A stretch of 64,000 bases of DNA, from assembly GCF_947581735.1 (NCBI RefSeq), contig NZ_CANPVT010000027.1, forward strand, positions 112,457 through 176,456, written 5' to 3'. The translations under genes and the position numbers were made by a program. Positions 42,166 through 52,200 of the stretch are shown one piece after another. The notes beneath the pieces are model-generated. The model was not told the origin of the DNA and made no database searches. It was given only the letters and a program-made list of their open reading frames with translations. This DNA comes from Candidatus Palauibacter soopunensis. GTDB lineage: Bacteria > Gemmatimonadota > Gemmatimonadetes > Palauibacterales > Palauibacteraceae. Position 1 is the stretch's first letter. The number at the start of each line of letters is the position of its first letter.

Positions 42166-43650
42166 ATGAAGGCTCAGCCGGGAATCCGTCACAGGTTCCG
42201 CATCCGGGCGGCGGCAGGCGGCATCCTGCTGGTCGCGGCGTGCGTTGCCGGGTGCGGGGAAACGCGCACCGTGCCCGAGGAAGACGAGGCAGCCCACGAA
42301 CGCTCGCACATCGCGGGGATGGCCGCGCACCACATCTGCTCGGGGGTCTTCGTCGTGGGGCGCGACTACGAACGTTCCGTCGAGGAGGTCGTGGCGCAGG
42401 ACATCCGGCGTTTCGAACTGTTCAACTGGCAGGACGACTTCCAGTACGACGTGAACTTCGAGACGCGCACCGCCTCCATCTCCGGAGAGGACTTCGGCAC
42501 GCGCTCTGCCGAGTACAACGGAGACCAGGGGTGCACGATCCTGCCGGCCGACCTCGAGGACGTGACGTACGAGCCGCAGGTTGTCGAGCGGCTCGGTCCG
42601 GACCCGGCGGTGACGGCCTGGCCGACCGGTGACGTCGGCGCGTATCACGACCCGCCGCCGCCGGAGGTCGACATGGAGGCGCTCGAGGCGGCCCTCGACT
42701 GGACGATGGCCCAGACCGAGCACAACACGCGCGCGCTCGTCGTCATCTACGCGGGAAAGATCCTCGGCGAGCGCTACGCGCCCGGCTTCACGCGCAACAC
42801 GCCGCAGATCTCGTGGTCCCAGGGGAAGAGCATCGCGAGCGCGCTCGTCGGCGCGGCGATCCAGGCCGGTCACCTCGACGCCGGACTCGACGACCCGGTG
42901 CCCGTCCCCGAATGGCACGGGGAGGGCGACCCGCGCCGGGAGATCCGGATCCGGGACATCCTGAACATGAGTTCGGGCCTCGACTTCCTGAACCTCGGCC
43001 TGACGGACTCGCTGTCGTGGACGCACGCGAACGAACACTTCCGGATCTACTTCGAGGGGATCGACGTGTTCGAGCACGCGATCGACCAGCCGATGGACAC
43101 GCTGCCGGGCGCGATCTTCCGCTACCGGAACTCCGACCCGCTCACCGCCAACCACATCGTGCGGGAGGCGGTCGAGGCACGGGGCGAGGATTGGCTCACG
43201 TATCCCCAGCGCATCCTGTTCGACCGCATCGGAGCCCGGAACTACGTCCTCGAGACGGACGCCTGGGGCAACTTCATCGTCACCGGCTACGACTACGGGA
43301 GCGCGTGGGACTGGGCCCGGTTCGGCCTCCTCCACCTGTGGGATGGCGTGTGGCCGACGCCCGATGGCGGAAGCGACCGCATCCTGCCCGAGGGCTGGGC
43401 GGAATTCGTCAGCACGCCCGCTCCGGGCGCCGAAGCGCTGCAGTACGGCGGGCTGTTCTGGCTCAATCGTGGCGGCTCGCTTCCGCGCGCCCCGGAGGAC
43501 GCATACTGGGCCGCAGGATTCATGGGACAGTACACGGCCATCATCCCGTCCCGGGATCTCGTGATCGTCCGGCTCGGCCCGAGCCCCGGTGACACCGGTG
43601 CATATCTGTCGGACATCATCGGAGAGGTGACGGCGGCGATCGACCGGTAG
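42166..43650 (+). CDS. Serine beta-lactamase-fold (class C/S12) lipoprotein, copy 1
   Basis: 494 residues from ATG 42166; lipoprotein signal ending ACVAGC. An N-terminal domain of about 170 residues (AAHHICSGVFVVGRDYERSVEEVV) precedes the penicillin-binding fold. The fold has SQGK with nucleophile Ser218 and Lys221, Tyr-x-Asn as YRNSDP, and a C-terminal GFMGQYTAIIP where many relatives have HxG. The family includes esterases, D-aminopeptidases and amidases, so antibiotic hydrolysis should not be assumed. It is a direct tandem paralog of the next gene, separated by 31 nt. Confidence 0.85.
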   Translation: MKAQPGIRHRFRIRAAAGGILLVAACVAGCGETRTVPEEDEAAHERSHIAGMAAHHICSGVFVVGRDYERSVEEVVAQDIRRFELFNWQDDFQYDVNFETRTASISGEDFGTRSAEYNGDQGCTILPADLEDVTYEPQVVERLGPDPAVTAWPTGDVGAYHDPPPPEVDMEALEAALDWTMAQTEHNTRALVVIYAGKILGERYAPGFTRNTPQISWSQGKSIASALVGAAIQAGHLDAGLDDPVPVPEWHGEGDPRREIRIRDILNMSSGLDFLNLGLTDSLSWTHANEHFRIYFEGIDVFEHAIDQPMDTLPGAIFRYRNSDPLTANHIVREAVEARGEDWLTYPQRILFDRIGARNYVLETDAWGNFIVTGYDYGSAWDWARFGLLHLWDGVWPTPDGGSDRILPEGWAEFVSTPAPGAEALQYGGLFWLNRGGSLPRAPEDAYWAAGFMGQYTAIIPSRDLVIVRLGPSPGDTGAYLSDIIGEVTAAIDR

Positions 43651-43681
43651 TCCGGTCCCTCTCTCCGGAATGGGGGTTCGC

Positions 43682-45163
43682 ATGAGCGCTCGCATGGGGC
43701 TTCGGCGCCGGCACTGGCGTCCGATTGCGGCGGCGGCCGCGCTGCTGCTGCCGGGCTGCGCGCCGGAGCCGGACGCGCGGATCGAAACGGAAGAAGAGGA
43801 CGAGGCCCACATCCGGGGACACGTGGCCGGGATGGCGGCGCACCACCTCTGCGCCGGCGTCTTCGTCGTGGGCCGGGACTACGAGCGGTCCGTCGAGGAG
43901 GTCGTGACGCAGGACATCCGGCCCTTCGACCGCTTCGACTGGCAGGAGGACTTCGAGTACGCCGTGGACTTCGAGACGCGCACGGCCTCCGTCTCGGGAA
44001 ACGGAGTCCCGACGCAGTACGCGGAGTACAACGGCGACCAGGGTTGCACGCTCCTTCCGGCCGGGTTCGAGGATGTGACGTTCGAGCCGACGGTCGTCGA
44101 GCGCCTGAGCCCGGATCCCGAGGCGACCGCGTGGCCTACGGGCGACGTGGGCGCCTACCACGACCCGCCGCCGGCGGAGGTCGACGTGGCGGGGCTCGCA
44201 GCGGCCCTCGACTGGGCGATGACGCAGACGGAGCACAACACCCGGGCGCTCGTCGTCATCTACGCCGGGCGGATTCTCGCCGAGCGCTACGCGCCGGGCT
44301 TCACGCGTAACACGCCGCAGATCTCGTGGTCGCAGGGGAAGAGCATCGCGAGCGCCCTCGTCGGCGCGGCGATCGAGGCCGGGCATCTCGAGGCGGGACT
44401 CGACGACCCCGCGCCCGTGCCCGAATGGCAGGGAGCGGACGATCCGCGCCGGGAGATCCGCCTCCGCGACCTGCTGAACATGAGTTCGGGGCTGGATTTC
44501 CTGAACCTGGGCTCGGACCCCGTCCTCCGCTGGACGCACGCCCACGAACACTCACGGATCTACTTCGAGGGGATCGACGTGTTCGAGCACGCGATCGACC
44601 AGCCGATGGACACGCTGCCGGGCGCGATCTTCCGCTACCGAAACTCCGACCCCCTCACGGCGACGCGCATCGTGCGGCAGGCCGTCGAGGCGCGCGGGGA
44701 GGACTGGCTCACCTATCCCCAGCGCATCCTGTTCGACCGCATCGGGGCGCGGGACTACGTCCTCGAGACGGACGCGTGGGGGAACTTCATCATCACGGGA
44801 TACGACTACGGGAGCGCCTGGGACTGGGCGAGGTTCGGGCTCCTCCACCTGTGGGACGGCGTATGGCCGACGCCCGATGGCGGGTCCGACCGCATCCTCC
44901 CGGAGGGTTGGGTGGATTTCGTGAGCACGCCGGCTCCCGGCGCGGAACTCCTCAACTACGGCGGGCTGTTCTGGGTGAATCGCGGCGGAGCGTTTCCGGG
45001 GGCCCCGGAAGACGCGTACTGGGCGGCGGGGGCCATGGGACAGTACACGGCCATCATCCCGTCCCGGGATCTGGTGATCGTCCGGCTGGGGCCGAGTCCC
45101 GCCGACCACGGCGCCTACATGTCGGACATCATCGGCGAAGTGACCGCGGCAATCGACCGGTAG
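43682..45163 (+). CDS. Serine beta-lactamase-fold (class C/S12) lipoprotein, copy 2
   Basis: 493 residues from ATG 43682 with GGGGG upstream; lipoprotein signal ending LLLPGC. It aligns along its whole length with copy 1 and keeps the same catalytic SQGK, YRNSDP and AMGQYTAIIP motifs and the N-terminal HHLCAGVFVVGRDYER domain. Differences cluster in the signal peptide and surface stretches. The shared upstream box (GAATGGGGGTT or GAATGGGGGTTCGC) and close spacing point to gene duplication. Whether the two differ in substrate cannot be read from sequence. Confidence 0.85.
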   Translation: MSARMGLRRRHWRPIAAAAALLLPGCAPEPDARIETEEEDEAHIRGHVAGMAAHHLCAGVFVVGRDYERSVEEVVTQDIRPFDRFDWQEDFEYAVDFETRTASVSGNGVPTQYAEYNGDQGCTLLPAGFEDVTFEPTVVERLSPDPEATAWPTGDVGAYHDPPPAEVDVAGLAAALDWAMTQTEHNTRALVVIYAGRILAERYAPGFTRNTPQISWSQGKSIASALVGAAIEAGHLEAGLDDPAPVPEWQGADDPRREIRLRDLLNMSSGLDFLNLGSDPVLRWTHAHEHSRIYFEGIDVFEHAIDQPMDTLPGAIFRYRNSDPLTATRIVRQAVEARGEDWLTYPQRILFDRIGARDYVLETDAWGNFIITGYDYGSAWDWARFGLLHLWDGVWPTPDGGSDRILPEGWVDFVSTPAPGAELLNYGGLFWVNRGGAFPGAPEDAYWAAGAMGQYTAIIPSRDLVIVRLGPSPADHGAYMSDIIGEVTAAIDR

Positions 45164-45238
45164 CCGTCCGCCGTTGTAATGTGTAGGCCCTTTCCCCGGC
45201 ACCCCGGGGGAGTCAGTTCCTGTCGGCAGGAGGCGTCT

Positions 45239-47818
45239 GTGTACTCGCTGACCCGTTTTCGAATGCGTCTTATCGCGCTTCTTCTCGTCCTGATCCCCGC
45301 GGCGGCGGTCGCGCAGGACTCCGGAGGCGAACTCCCCTCGATCGCGGACAAAACCGCCTCGATGCGGGCCATCGACGGCTTCATCCCCATGTACTGGGAA
45401 GCGTCGAGCGGCAAGCTGTGGCTCGAGATCTCGCGCTGGGACACGGACATCCTCCACATGACGGGGCTCGCCTCGGGGCTGGGGTCGAACGACATCGGGC
45501 TCGACCGCGGGGCGCTCTCGGGCTCCCGCCTCGTGCGCTTCCACCGCGTGGGGCCGAAGGTGCTGATGATCCAGCCGAACCTCGACTTCCGGGCGAGCAG
45601 CACGAACCCGCGCGAGGTGCAGGCGGTCACGGACGCGTTCGCCCCCTCCACGCTGTGGGGCTTCACGGCGGCGGCGGAGACGGACGGGCGCGTGCTCGTC
45701 GACGCGACGGACTTCGTGGTCCGGGACATGATCAACTGGGCGCAGCGGCTGCGGCCGGGGACATACCGGTTCGACGCGAGCCGGAGCGCCGTGCACCTGC
45801 CGATGACGATGGGGTTCCCGGAGAACACGGAGATCGAAGCGTCGCTCACCTTCGTCCGCCAGCCGGGAGGTGGGGGCGGCGGGTTCGGCGGATTCGGAGG
45901 TGGGAGCGGCGCGTTCGAAGGGGTCGGGAACGTGGCCTCGACCGGCGAGGCGGCGACAATCCGTCTCCATCACTCCTTCGTGCAACTGCCGGAGCTGGGG
46001 GAGTACACGCCGCGGGCGTTCGATCCGAGGGCCGGCTACGGGGCCATGAGCTTCGCGGACTACTCGGCGCCGCTGGGAGAGGACATGCGGCAGCGGTTCA
46101 TCCGCCGGCACCGGCTTGAGAAGCGGGACCCGTCGGCGGCCATGAGCGAGGCGGTCGAGCCGATCGTCTACTACCTGGATCCGGGGGCGCCGGAGCCGAT
46201 CCGGACCGCGCTGCTCGACGGCGCCCGCTGGTGGAACCAGGCGTTCGAGGCGGCGGGCTTCCGGGACGGGTTCCGGGTGGAGATGCTGCCGGACGGCGTG
46301 AGTTCGCACGACGTGCGCTACAACGTGATCAACTGGGTGCACCGCTCGACGCGCGGCTGGAGCACGGGCGGCTCCGTCACGGACCCGCGCACGGGCGAGA
46401 TCCTGAAGGGGGTGGTGACGCTCGGCTCGCTCCGGTGGCGGCAGGACTACCTGATCGCCGAGGGTCTCCTCTCGCCCTACGCCAACGGCGACGAAGTGCC
46501 GCCGGATCTGGCGGAGTGGGCGCTGGCCCGGATCCGGCAGCTGTCGGCGCACGAGGTCGGACACACGCTCGGCCTCGGCCACAACTACTACGACAGCAGC
46601 CGCGGCCGGATCTCGGTTCTGGACTACCCGCACCCACTCGTGACGCTGGGCGACGACGGACGGCTCGACTATTCCGAGGTCTACGACGTGGACATCGGAG
46701 AGTGGGACAAGGTCGCCATCGTGTACGGGTATTCGGACTTCCCGGAGGGGACGGACGAAGCCGCGGAACTGCAGCGGATCCTCGACGAAGCCTGGGACGA
46801 GGACCTCATCTACTTCACGAACCAGGACATCAACATCCACGCGCGCGCCGACCAGTGGTCGAACGGGGTCGACGCGGCCGCGGAACTCGAGCGGATGATG
46901 GACGTGCGGCGGCACGCGCTGGACCGCTTCGGTGAGGGCGCGATCCGCTCGGGACGACCGATCGTGACGGTCGAGGAGGCGCTTGTCCCGCTGTACATGC
47001 ACCACCGCTACCAGGTGGACGCCGCCGCCTCGCTGCTCGGGGGGCTGGAGTACGTCTACGCATTCCGAGGGGACGGGCGGACGCCCGTGAAGCGCGTCGC
47101 CGGCGAGGCACAGCGGGCAGCGCTCGGCGCGCTGGCCCGGACGATGCGGCCGGCGGAGCTGGAGATCCCCGCGGGCGTGCTGGAACTGCTGCCGCCCCGG
47201 CCGCCGGGGTTCGGCCGCACGCGCGAGACCTTCCCGCGCTACACCGGGCCGGCCTTCGATGCGGTCACCCCGGCGGTGGTGGCGGCGGACCACACGTTGT
47301 CACGCGTCCTCGAACCGTCGCGGGCCGCGCGGCTCGTGCAGCAACACGCGCTCGACCCGACGCTCCCGGGGCTTAAGGAAGTGCTGACGGCGCTCGTCGA
47401 CGCCGTGCGCCCGGAGCCGAACGAGACGCTTTATCGCACCGAACTGCGGCTCGCGGCCTACCGCGTGCTCGTGGACCGGATCATGGTGCTCGCCGATGGG
47501 GCCTCCATGCCGCATGTGCGGGCCCTTGCGACCCGGAAGCTGGTGGACCTGAGGGCCGAGATGGCGGCGAATCCCCCACCGGAAAGGGACGCGGCCTTCG
47601 TGCAACTAGTCGACCGCGACATCGAGCGCTTCCTCGAGAAGCCGTCGGCGCCCTACGCGATGCCGGGGACGCCGAACGCCCCGCCGGGCGCGCCGATCGG
47701 GGAGCCCGCGATGGACTGGCTGGCGCGCGACGCCTGGACCACCGCCGGCCCCGCCGGCTGGGCGACAGGGTGGCTCGGGACTTCACCGGCCTGTTCGGTC
47801 GATCGCAAGAACTTCTGA
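45239..47818 (+). CDS. Secreted zinc metalloprotease with DUF5117/DUF5118-type layout
   Basis: About 859 residues from GTG 45239 (CAGGAGG at 45227-45233); ATG 45179 is in frame but would bury the signal peptide LIALLLVLIPAAAVAQ. The N-terminal domain has DGFIPMYWEASSGKLWLEI. A glycine-rich loop (GGGGGGFGGFGGG) is followed by FIRRHRLEKRDP. The metzincin zinc site HEVGHTLGLGH starts at about residue 438. The Met-turn position reads SVLDYPHP, with Leu in place of Met. The C-terminal region has the usual helical extension, with a pronounced PGTPNAPPGAP linker at the end. It is expected to degrade proteins outside the inner membrane. Confidence 0.85.
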   Translation: MYSLTRFRMRLIALLLVLIPAAAVAQDSGGELPSIADKTASMRAIDGFIPMYWEASSGKLWLEISRWDTDILHMTGLASGLGSNDIGLDRGALSGSRLVRFHRVGPKVLMIQPNLDFRASSTNPREVQAVTDAFAPSTLWGFTAAAETDGRVLVDATDFVVRDMINWAQRLRPGTYRFDASRSAVHLPMTMGFPENTEIEASLTFVRQPGGGGGGFGGFGGGSGAFEGVGNVASTGEAATIRLHHSFVQLPELGEYTPRAFDPRAGYGAMSFADYSAPLGEDMRQRFIRRHRLEKRDPSAAMSEAVEPIVYYLDPGAPEPIRTALLDGARWWNQAFEAAGFRDGFRVEMLPDGVSSHDVRYNVINWVHRSTRGWSTGGSVTDPRTGEILKGVVTLGSLRWRQDYLIAEGLLSPYANGDEVPPDLAEWALARIRQLSAHEVGHTLGLGHNYYDSSRGRISVLDYPHPLVTLGDDGRLDYSEVYDVDIGEWDKVAIVYGYSDFPEGTDEAAELQRILDEAWDEDLIYFTNQDINIHARADQWSNGVDAAAELERMMDVRRHALDRFGEGAIRSGRPIVTVEEALVPLYMHHRYQVDAAASLLGGLEYVYAFRGDGRTPVKRVAGEAQRAALGALARTMRPAELEIPAGVLELLPPRPPGFGRTRETFPRYTGPAFDAVTPAVVAADHTLSRVLEPSRAARLVQQHALDPTLPGLKEVLTALVDAVRPEPNETLYRTELRLAAYRVLVDRIMVLADGASMPHVRALATRKLVDLRAEMAANPPPERDAAFVQLVDRDIERFLEKPSAPYAMPGTPNAPPGAPIGEPAMDWLARDAWTTAGPAGWATGWLGTSPACSVDRKNF

Positions 47819-47825
47819 CTCGGAC

Positions 47826-47839
47826 GTTCCCGCGGGAAC
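47826..47839. repeat. Perfect palindrome GTTCCCGCGGGAAC (copy 2)
   Basis: The identical 14-bp palindrome seen at 3510-3523, here extended to 16 bp by flanking C and G, lies between the converging metalloprotease and YfcC-type genes. As RNA it could not form a loop without breaking central pairs, so it is a poor terminator; a protein-binding site is more likely. Confidence 0.5.
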
Positions 47840-47849
47840 GCGGCGGGGT

Positions 47850-49193
47850 TCAGCTGTAGCCGATGGCGAGGGCGATGACGAGGGCGACCGCTCCGAGCGC
47901 CATGAGCATGAGGTAGCGCGGGATCACGAAGCGCAGCCACGACTCGTAGCGGACGCCGCTCGCGGCCAGGATCGCCATCAGGGCGCCGTTGGTGGGCGTG
48001 ATGAGTTCGCACAGCCCCGCCCCGTACTGGTAGGCGAGGATCGTGATCTGCCGCGAGAGCCCGAGCAGGTCCGAGAGCGGGACGAGGACCGGCAGCGTCA
48101 GCACCGCCTGGCCGCTCACGCTGGGCACGGCGAAGTGCAGCACCCCCTGCGCGGCCGACATGCCGATGGCCGAAAGCGCGAGCGGCAGGTCGGCGAGCGG
48201 GATGAACAGCCCGCGCACGATCGTGTCGATGATGCGCCCGTCCACCATGACCACGTAGATCGCGTGCGCGAAGCCGATGAGGAGCGCCGCGTACCCCATC
48301 GACCGGAAGCCTTCCGCGTAGGCCTTCGCCGTCCCCGTCACGCCGAGCCGCCCGATGATCCCCACCACGATCCCCATGATGAAGAAGAGCGCCGACATGT
48401 GGTCGAAGTCCCACTTCAGCCCGACCAGTCCCCACACGAGGATGCCGAAGGTGGCGACGACGATGGCGAAGATGGTCCCGTCCCTCCATCCGAACGCGGT
48501 GTCCGGTTCGGAGGCGTCCGCGTCTTCCGGAGGGACGCGGGTGCGGGCGGCGTAGCGCATCGTCCACCAGATCCAGAGACCGAGGGCGATGGCGAGGAAA
48601 GCGATCCGGAAGAGGCTGCCCGAAAGCGGCGGCACCTCCGCCACCTGCTGGGCGATCAGGACCTGAAACGGGTTGATGGGACTGAAGGCCGACCCCACGA
48701 ACGCGGAGCCCGCGCTCACGGCCACCCCGACCATCGGAGAGTAGCCGAGCCGCTTCGTGAGCAGCATGAGCGCGGGCACGAGGGGGATGATCTCCTCCTG
48801 CATGTTCTCCGTCACGCCGCCCGCCGCGAAGGCGAGACAGACGACGGGGATCGCGAGGATCTCGCGGCCCTCGAGCCCCCGGACGAGCCAGGTCACGCCC
48901 CGCCGGAGCGCCCCCGTCGCATCGAACACGGCAAACGCCCCGCCGATGAGAAAGATGAGGAACACAACATCGGCGCGATCCGCCATCCCCCGCGGGATCG
49001 CGACAATCGCCTCGAAGGCGCCGATCCGGTTGGCTTCGACCTCGTGGAAGGTCCCGGGCACCACGACACTGCGCCCCGTCACCGGATCGTCCCGCCGGTC
49101 GTACTCCCCCGCCGGCAGGACGTACGACAGCGCCGCGGCCGCCAGGATCGCGACCGTGAGCAGCGTCAGCGGGTGCGGAAACCGCAACCGCAT
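47850..49193 (-). CDS. YfcC/ArcD-type integral membrane carrier
   Basis: 447 residues from ATG 49193 (GTG 49196 adjoins). About twelve helices begin with PHPLTLLTVAILAAAALSYVLPAGEY. Family signatures include FLIFLIGGAFAVFDATGALRRG, GGVTENMQEEIIPLVPALMLL, GSAFSPINPFQVLIAQ and GVLHFAVPSVSGQAVLTLPVLVPLSD. Members move basic amino acids or C4-dicarboxylates, often as exchangers. In this context, next to secreted peptidases, amino-acid or dipeptide uptake is a reasonable inference, not shown. Confidence 0.85.
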   Translation of the reverse strand: MRLRFPHPLTLLTVAILAAAALSYVLPAGEYDRRDDPVTGRSVVVPGTFHEVEANRIGAFEAIVAIPRGMADRADVVFLIFLIGGAFAVFDATGALRRGVTWLVRGLEGREILAIPVVCLAFAAGGVTENMQEEIIPLVPALMLLTKRLGYSPMVGVAVSAGSAFVGSAFSPINPFQVLIAQQVAEVPPLSGSLFRIAFLAIALGLWIWWTMRYAARTRVPPEDADASEPDTAFGWRDGTIFAIVVATFGILVWGLVGLKWDFDHMSALFFIMGIVVGIIGRLGVTGTAKAYAEGFRSMGYAALLIGFAHAIYVVMVDGRIIDTIVRGLFIPLADLPLALSAIGMSAAQGVLHFAVPSVSGQAVLTLPVLVPLSDLLGLSRQITILAYQYGAGLCELITPTNGALMAILAASGVRYESWLRFVIPRYLMLMALGAVALVIALAIGYS

Positions 49194-49217
49194 CACGCGC
49201 GCACCAAGCGCCCGGGG

Positions 49218-52200
49218 CTAGCGGCCGCCGCGCTCGCTGGAAACCCCGCCCTGTTCGGAGACCGGCTTGCCGATGAGTTCGAGGCCGAGGTCACGGCCCT
49301 TCACGACGGCCGGGACGCCTTCCTCCATCCAGCGCGGGGCCGGGGCATCGATCAGGTAGTGGTCGAAGAACTGCTGCATGCGGATCGCCCAGTCCTCCTG
49401 GTTCGCCTGTCGTCCGAGCCCGTGTCCCTCGCCGTTGTAGTTCAGCATGAACACGGGCAGCTCCAGCCGGCGCATGGCGACGAACATCTCGATCCCCTGG
49501 TACCACGGCACCGCGCCGTCCTCGTCGTTGTGGAGCATGAGGAGCGGCGTCCGGATCTTGTCCGCGAAGAAGACGGGTGAGTTGTGGACGTAGCGGTCGC
49601 GCTCGTCCCACAGAGTGCCGCCGATGCGGCTCTGCGTGCGCTCGTACTGGAACATGCGGCTCATCCCGCTCTGCCAGCGGATGCCGCCGTACGCGCTCGT
49701 CATGTTCGACACGGGCGCACCCGCCTCCGCGGCGGCGAAGACGTTCGTCTTCGTGATCATGTAGGCGATCTGGTATCCGCCCCACGAGTGGCCCTGCACG
49801 CCGACCCGGTCCGGATCGATGAACCCCTGCGCGATGAGCGCCTGCACGCCGGGCACAACGGCGTCGAGCGCGCTCTCGCCTGGATAGCCGATCTCGTACG
49901 GGATGTCGGGGACGAACACGACGTATCCCCGGCTCGCGTAGAACGAGAAGCGGACCGAGGCCCGGTTCGGCACGGGCGGCTGGTAGCTGTGCAGCCCGTC
50001 GGACATGCGCTCGTAGAAGTAGACCATGAGCGGATATTGCTGCGAGGGATCGAAGCCGTCCGGCTTGATCAGGATGCCGTCGAGCGGCGTGCGGTCGTTC
50101 GACATCCAGTGGACGAGTTCGGCGCTCCCCCAGCGGTACTCCGCCTGCTGCGGGTTCGCGTCGCTCACCTTGCGCGCGTTCCCGAAGTCGGCGTCGCCGA
50201 CCCACAGGTCGGGGAACTCGACGAACGTCTGGCGCGTCCACACGTAGCGCTCCGCGTCCTCGGCCTTCGTCGGCGACGCGTAGCGCACATCGTCCATGAC
50301 CAGTTCCTCGACCCGGCCCGCCTCGTCCGTCCGGCCGCGCGCGAACCCGGACGCCTTCGTACCCATGTCGAACACGGAGAAGAGGACGTCGCCCTCCTCG
50401 ATGCCCTCGCCCGCGCCGCCTCCTCCGCCGAATCCGAACCCGAAGAAGTTGCCGCCTCCACCCTCGGCCACGCGCTGCACCCGGTAGCGGAGGTCGGCCT
50501 CCCTCCCCTGCGTGAGGCGCACGGCGGGCTCATCGCCGCTCGGATCGACGCGCCACACGTCGTTCCGGTCGTACACGAGCATGGCGGCGTCCCCTTCGAC
50601 CCACGTCGCGCCACCATAGGGGGGCGGTCCCTGCGGGTGGTCGTCGAGTTCGTTGTAGAAGGCGACCGGAAGACTCGCGGTCAGGCTGCGCGTCGGCCCG
50701 GAACCGTCCATCGGCGCGGCCTTCCAGTCCCGATCCGTCTCGTCCCACCAGTACGCGTACGTCCCATCCGGCGAGAGGCTGGCGCCGCCGAAGCCGCGCA
50801 CCGCCTCCACGATCATGCGGCGCTCGCCGGTCAGAACGTCGACCGCGTACGCGTCCTCGTAGCGTCCGTCCCACGAGATCTTCTGGCGGTGCGGCATGTC
50901 GCTGGTCGCGAGCACGTAGTCGCTCATGCCGCTCTCGGGGCGGGACACGTCCGGGATGCTCGCGGTGCCCAACTGCACGACGCCGTCCCGGCCCTCGTGC
51001 GCCACCGCCAGATACGAACGGTTGCGTTCGCGGTTCGCCTGCACGAGCTGCATCGGCTGCAGGTACGGGTCGCGCCAGTTCCAGATGTCGAGCGTCACGC
51101 GGTCCGCGTCGAGGATCTCCTCGTCGGGCTCCGGCTCGGGACGCGGCGCGGTGCCGAAGAAGAGGCGATCCCCGTCCTCGCTGAAGGAGACGGACCCGTT
51201 CTCGCTGATCCACCAGCCGGCGGACACGCCGGCCGTCTCGTGGTCCGCCACCTTCTCCGCCGCCCCGCCGTCGGACCGGTAGAGTGCGAAGGACGGCTGG
51301 TCCATCTCCCACTCGTCCACGTTGCTCAGGAAGGCGAGGCGTTCACCCGATTCGTCGAAGGCGACCTGCTCGTAGTGGCCCTCCCCGGCGAGCACCTCCA
51401 CGCTCTGGCCGCTCGCGGGATCCACGAGATGGAGCCCGTCCCCGCCCTCGTCCTCGGTCGAGGCCACGTACGCGAGCCCGTTCCCCGCGTCCGCGACGGT
51501 GTAGGAGACGACGTCGGCGAAGCTGTGCTCTTCGCCCGTGTCGAGATTCAGGAGCACGAACGGCGTCCCATCTTCCTTCTCGTGCCGCTTCTCGTACTCC
51601 GCGGAGCGCTCCTCTTCCTCTTCCTCTTCGCCCTCCCCCTCTTCCTCCTCGGCGGCTTCCGCGGCCTCCTCGGCCTCTTCTTCCTCCTCTTCTTCCTCGG
51701 GATTCTCGGACAGGAGGTAGGCGACGAAGGCGCCCCCGTCCTCCGGGACCCGGAAGGAGTCGATGGGACCGGCCCGCCGGACTCCGACGTCATCTCCGGC
51801 GCCGTCCGCGAACGCTTCGGCGAGGTTCATTACGGCGAGCGAGTCGCCGGGGAGGTCGTCCCCGCGCTTCCCTTCGAGGCGGAGCGAGTCGACCACGGCC
51901 TTCACCGGCGGCACGCGGAAGGCGAGGTGCCGTGAGTCCCGCGTGAAGGAGGGCGAGCGACCCCGGAAGCGGCGTTCCGCCGAGCCGTCGCTGCGCGCGA
52001 TGACGAGCGTGGGGTCGCCGTCCCAGGGCGTGAGGACGTAGGCGAGCCAGGTGCCGTCCGCCGAGATCGTGCGGCCGCCGATGGAGTTCCAGCGGTACGT
52101 GTCCTCGTGATCCAGCGCTGGCTTGACTTCCTGGGCGGCCAGCGCGGCGGGCGCGAGGAGAAAGGCGGCCGCGGCGGCGAACCGGCGGCGGCGGACGGAA

